Shown piece by piece: positions 61,197 through 64,000 of a DNA stretch of 64,000 nt. Origin of the DNA: Methylovirgula sp. HY1. GTDB lineage: Bacteria > Pseudomonadota > Alphaproteobacteria > Rhizobiales > Beijerinckiaceae. The stretch covers positions 3,026,001 to 3,090,000 of the forward strand of contig NZ_CP073764.1 in NCBI RefSeq assembly GCF_019343105.1, given 5' to 3'. A program made the position numbers and the translations under genes. The notes under the pieces are model-generated. The model was given only the letters and a program-made list of their open reading frames with translations, was not told the DNA's origin and did not search any database. Position 1 is the first letter of the stretch, and every line of letters begins with the position of its first letter.

Positions 61197-62261
61197 TCAT
61201 CCAGCGCGACGGCGTGCCGGCTGCGTAAACCGGGCGACGTCCTCGGGCGCGATTTGAGTCCTGAGTGCTGCCCGCAGTTCGTCGACACCAAAGGCGCGGA
61301 GATCTTCGTTGAAGTCGCCGAGACGCGGCGACAGCGGGATTGCTTCGATGCCGGCTTCCTGCGCCCGCGCCGCAAGCAGATCGGTCGCTCGCTCGCCGGC
61401 GGGATCGGCATCACGCGCTATGTAAAGACGGCACAGACTTGCCGGGAAGAGGAGGGCTGCGAGATGTGCGGCCGAAAGCGCCGCAGCCATCGGTATGAAG
61501 GGCAGGGCCATGCGCAAGGACAGTATGGTCTCGATCCCTTCGCCGGCAAGGAGAACGTTGTCGGCCGCACCGAAACGGACGGCATTGCCGAGAAGGTCAC
61601 CCATCGCGCGCCGCGGTGTGTCTATTGAGGCTTTGCCATCGCTCGACCGACTTCGCCCGTAAGGATCAAGATAGGTCCGCTGAACGCCTGTAATTTTGCC
61701 GGCGAGGTCGGTGACGGGGGCGATCATGGCTGGCCAGGTTTCGACGGGTTTGTGCGGATCAGGTCGATAATAGCAAGACGGATGGAAACGGAGGCAATCG
61801 GCGTCATGCAGATCGGTGATTCCGCGATGGCGGAGATAGGTCTCGGCGAGCGTCCCTGGAACTGGGCGTGAGATTGCGAAGAGGCGCCGCGCCGAGCCGG
61901 AGCCGGACGATCGAAATAAGCGGACGGAATTCGGCTTGTCCCTTGGCTCGGGATGGGGAAGCCGCAGGAACCGCCGCGCTTCCTCAGCGACGTCACGAAA
62001 TTCGATAAGGCCGCAGCTCTCGCGGATGACATCGAGAAGATCGCCGTGCTCGCCCGTCGCAGCATCCGTCCATTTGCCCGTTGCGCCTTTGCCGGATTCG
62101 GCGCCTTCAAGCCGGACGAACATGGAGCGCCCCGGCACGTTGCGGACATCGCCAACTAGCCAGTAATGGCCATAGCGCCGGCCATTCGAGAGATAATGCC
62201 GGCACACGGCCTCGGCATGTTCGGCGAGACTGCGGGCCAGATCCGAGGCTGTCTCCGACAT
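61197..62261 (-). CDS. Toprim-domain protein (ICE primase-like)
   Basis: 354 residues from the ATG at 62261 (MSETASDLARSLAEHAEAVC). The N-terminal part reads YLSNGRRYGHYWLVGDVRNV, then SMFVRLEG...GKGATGKWTDAATGEHGDLL. The Toprim core has the catalytic Glu in NVLLAGEGIETILSLRMALP and the DxD-type pair in LYIARDADPAGERATDLLAA. This is the DUF7146/Toprim family common on alphaproteobacterial plasmids and ICEs. It probably primes DNA synthesis on the transferred strand, or binds nucleic acid during replication. Intact. Confidence 0.9.
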   Translation of the reverse strand: MSETASDLARSLAEHAEAVCRHYLSNGRRYGHYWLVGDVRNVPGRSMFVRLEGAESGKGATGKWTDAATGEHGDLLDVIRESCGLIEFRDVAEEARRFLRLPHPEPRDKPNSVRLFRSSGSGSARRLFAISRPVPGTLAETYLRHRGITDLHDADCLRFHPSCYYRPDPHKPVETWPAMIAPVTDLAGKITGVQRTYLDPYGRSRSSDGKASIDTPRRAMGDLLGNAVRFGAADNVLLAGEGIETILSLRMALPFIPMAAALSAAHLAALLFPASLCRLYIARDADPAGERATDLLAARAQEAGIEAIPLSPRLGDFNEDLRAFGVDELRAALRTQIAPEDVARFTQPARRRAG

Positions 62262-62276
62262 CACGCCCTCCAATGA

Positions 62277-62305
62277 AAAAGGGGCCCGCCGTCGCCGGCG
62301 GGCCC
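62277..62305 (-). terminator. Intrinsic terminator between parB-like and Toprim genes
   Basis: GGGCCCGCCG (62282-62291) and CGGCGGGCCC (62296-62305) form a perfect 10-bp stem with a 4-nt loop. On the minus strand it is followed by CTTTTT (62281-62276). It lies after the ParB-like stop and 20 bp ahead of the Toprim ATG, so it can end or attenuate read-through. Confidence 0.85.
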
Positions 62306-62331
62306 AAAGGCGGACCTTTGCTTCCTTTCCG

Positions 62332-64000
62332 CTATTCGGCGGCGCTCGCGTCGGATCGAGCGCCGGCCCATTCATCTTCAATCGAAGGCGCGGATTCGAC
62401 CATGGCCGTTTCGCCGCCGATCGCCGCTAATTCTTCGCCGATCGCTTGAAGCGCTAAGTCAGCGTCCACGGAAGGATCTGTCGAACTGGCAGCAGCATGC
62501 CCCGGCGTGCGCAGGACCTCCGGGAGCCAGCCGGAGCCTGCAATGAGCTCTTCAGCTTTCTCCGCCATCTCGCTCTTCTTCAAATGGAGGATGAGCTGCG
62601 CGGCGTTCTCACCTTTCGCCTCGCGCACAGCCGCAAGGATTCGCGCCTTGGTCACGCGCCCGAGATAATTGTCGACGGTCGGCGTCCAGCCGCCAGCGAC
62701 CATGTCGAGATCGAGCGCATCGGCCAGCCGATCGGCATGGGAGAGCGCCCGTGGCTTGCGGTTATAGGATTCGTAGACCGCATTGACCGAAAGGGCGACG
62801 CAATGCGCGAAGAGCCCTTGCCGGCTATCGGTGTCGAAGCCAGTGAGCGCATCCCAAAGGTCTTCTGGTTCTTTCGGCAGGGTCGCTACCCAAGCCTGGT
62901 GCCTGCGATCCAAAGCGATGATCAAAGGACTGTCGTTCAGTCCTTGCGCCTGCGAGCTGAAGGCGACGCATTTCAGATCGAGCTCAAGACAGGAATCCGC
63001 TGCATAGCGGTAGAAGGTCTTCAGGCAGAGGGCATGCAAGGCCGCGAGGAAGGCGATGTCCGGCTGCTCGCCCAGTGCGTGGCGCAGCGCAAGTGTCCGA
63101 TAAGCCGTGAGTTCCGTCATCAGCCGGTCGGGCAGGGGCTTTAGCCCATCATCCTCTTCGGGTTCTTCAGCGGCTGCCGCCGGATCTTGCGAAGTTGTTG
63201 CGTCATGGTCGGCGCCAGCTGCCATGGCGTAGGGGCGGTCGGACCCGGCTTCCGGCGCCGGGTCTGGATTCGTCTCGGGTTCGACCGGCAGCTCGTCCTC
63301 GGGACGGACATAGCCGCGTTCCACGCGGAGGTGACCCGAACCATCGATGCTGATGAAAGCACCGGCGCGGGCGACTTCCGCAGGATCGAAAGTGATAGGG
63401 CGATTGTCGAACGCTTCGAGAGCCGTTTCGATCTCGCCAAGACGCTGATCGACCTCGTCCGGGACCTCGTCGGCCTCGGCATAGGTCTCTTCAAGCTGGT
63501 CGGATTCGGCCTGAAGCGCGACGCGTGCCGATTCCTCCTCCGGCGAGAGCGGGGCCACTTCACCGCGAAGCTGGCGAAGTCCAAAAGTGTGACCATAGGG
63601 AAAGTCAGGCGCGACTTCGATCCATTTCCAGCCTTCTGAGCGGATCGCGTCCGCTTCGTGTTCGAGCTTTTCCGCGACAAGGCGATGGACGAGAGCAACA
63701 TCTTGCAACCAGCCGCCGTCATCACCCTGGAAAAGGTCGCGCAAGATGATCCCGCCGGCGTCTTCGTAAGGCCCAAGGCCGATGAACTGCGCCCGCTTGT
63801 CCGAAGCGCGGACCGCGCCTTCGGTCAGCATGCGGCGGATCATATAGGGCTCCCGGACATGGGATTGGGAGATCCGCTCATAGACCTGCTCCTGCCGAGC
63901 ATGGTCGCCATTGACTGTGAAAGCCATGAGTTGATCGAGGGTCATGCCGTCTTCGGCATAGGCGTCGAGCAGGGTAGGAGAGACCGAAGCAAGTTTCAGC
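62332..64000 (-). CDS. ParB-like protein, N-terminus beyond the window (partial)
   Basis: The frame is open to the window edge (64000), so at least 555 C-terminal residues are seen and the start lies outside. It begins LKLASVSPTLLDAYAEDGMT, then LDQLMAFTVNGDHARQEQVY and HVREPYMIRRMLTEGAVRAS, the helix-turn-helix region and following domain of the large (about 700-residue) ParB/RepB/Spo0J-type proteins of Rhizobiales plasmids and ICEs. A Glu/Asp/Pro-rich linker (EDELPVEPETNPDPAPEAGS) and a C-terminal domain follow. The nuclease-like N-terminal domain is not visible. Probably a DNA-binding protein for ICE maintenance. Confidence 0.9.
   Translation of the reverse strand, partial: LKLASVSPTLLDAYAEDGMTLDQLMAFTVNGDHARQEQVYERISQSHVREPYMIRRMLTEGAVRASDKRAQFIGLGPYEDAGGIILRDLFQGDDGGWLQDVALVHRLVAEKLEHEADAIRSEGWKWIEVAPDFPYGHTFGLRQLRGEVAPLSPEEESARVALQAESDQLEETYAEADEVPDEVDQRLGEIETALEAFDNRPITFDPAEVARAGAFISIDGSGHLRVERGYVRPEDELPVEPETNPDPAPEAGSDRPYAMAAGADHDATTSQDPAAAAEEPEEDDGLKPLPDRLMTELTAYRTLALRHALGEQPDIAFLAALHALCLKTFYRYAADSCLELDLKCVAFSSQAQGLNDSPLIIALDRRHQAWVATLPKEPEDLWDALTGFDTDSRQGLFAHCVALSVNAVYESYNRKPRALSHADRLADALDLDMVAGGWTPTVDNYLGRVTKARILAAVREAKGENAAQLILHLKKSEMAEKAEELIAGSGWLPEVLRTPGHAAASSTDPSVDADLALQAIGEELAAIGGETAMVESAPSIEDEWAGARSDASAAE

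Noticed and set aside
1-64000. CRISPR arrays, tRNA or rRNA genes
   Set aside because: No regularly spaced repeats and no recognisable tRNA or rRNA sequence were seen; in particular no tRNA-type attachment site for the ICE is within the window.

Overview
The window looks like part of an alphaproteobacterial (Hyphomicrobiales/Rhizobiales) genome, possibly a methylotroph or methanotroph. The evidence is an Irr-type iron regulator, an FlhS/FlhR (MoxY/MoxX)-like two-component pair followed by a DUF3280/DUF2380-type protein, GC-rich codon use, and above all an integrative conjugative element (ICE) of the Rhizobiales Trb/DUF3363-relaxase type. The organism assignment is an inference; nothing here names a species.

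Layout. 0.2-9.2 kb: a small secreted protein, a graveyard of IS remnants (IS256, IS21 and probably IS630), a DUF29 protein, Irr, a LysR regulator, a histidine kinase/response regulator pair, a DUF3280-like exported protein and a cupin protein. 9.3-20.6 kb: an insertion-sequence island holding a truncated IS481, an intact IS1182-type element with a CTAG duplication, and three complete IS66 elements each with a perfect 8-bp target duplication. Two of the IS66 copies appear identical and lie only 112 bp apart; one splits a short-chain dehydrogenase pseudogene. 20.6-23.2 kb: a luxR-luxI pair with a phytanoyl-CoA-dioxygenase-like gene directly after luxI. 23.3-25.5 kb: a deleted IS701 with intact ends and IS5, IS3 and IS110 fragments. 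25.5-35.2 kb: an uninterrupted trbBCDEJKLFGI-DUF2274 mating-pair-formation operon on the minus strand.

35.2-49.3 kb is cargo lying between trbB and copG, genes that are normally neighbours. It holds an XRE/DUF2285 (QseC/QseM-like) switch with palindromic operators, a large serine recombinase followed by two ParB-like genes, an IS110/IS1111 element, and a compact defence block. The defence block is a CBASS operon (CD-NTase, stand-alone E2-like protein, CapV-type patatin phospholipase). Transcribed divergently from it is an unusual pair, a sigma-factor-like protein translationally coupled to an ImmA/IrrE metallopeptidase. A DUF2235 lipase-like gene follows CBASS.

49.3-64 kb is the DNA-processing and control half of the ICE on the minus strand: CopG, TraG, DUF3363 relaxase, a probable oriT, lytic transglycosylase, TraF peptidase, DUF2840, an RdfS-like excisionase, a DUF6499/DUF2285 FseA-type activator split between two frames (as for +1 programmed frameshifting), a second QseM/QseC-like divergent pair, DUF736, a frameshifted membrane protein, an MmcQ/YjbR protein (the only plus-strand gene here besides the XRE regulator), DUF2493, a Toprim protein, and a large ParB-like protein that runs off the window.

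By analogy with the Mesorhizobium symbiosis ICE, LuxI/LuxR would report density, FseA would switch on the excisionase and transfer genes, QseM would restrain this and QseC would set the switch. That wiring is inferred from gene order and families, not shown by the sequence.
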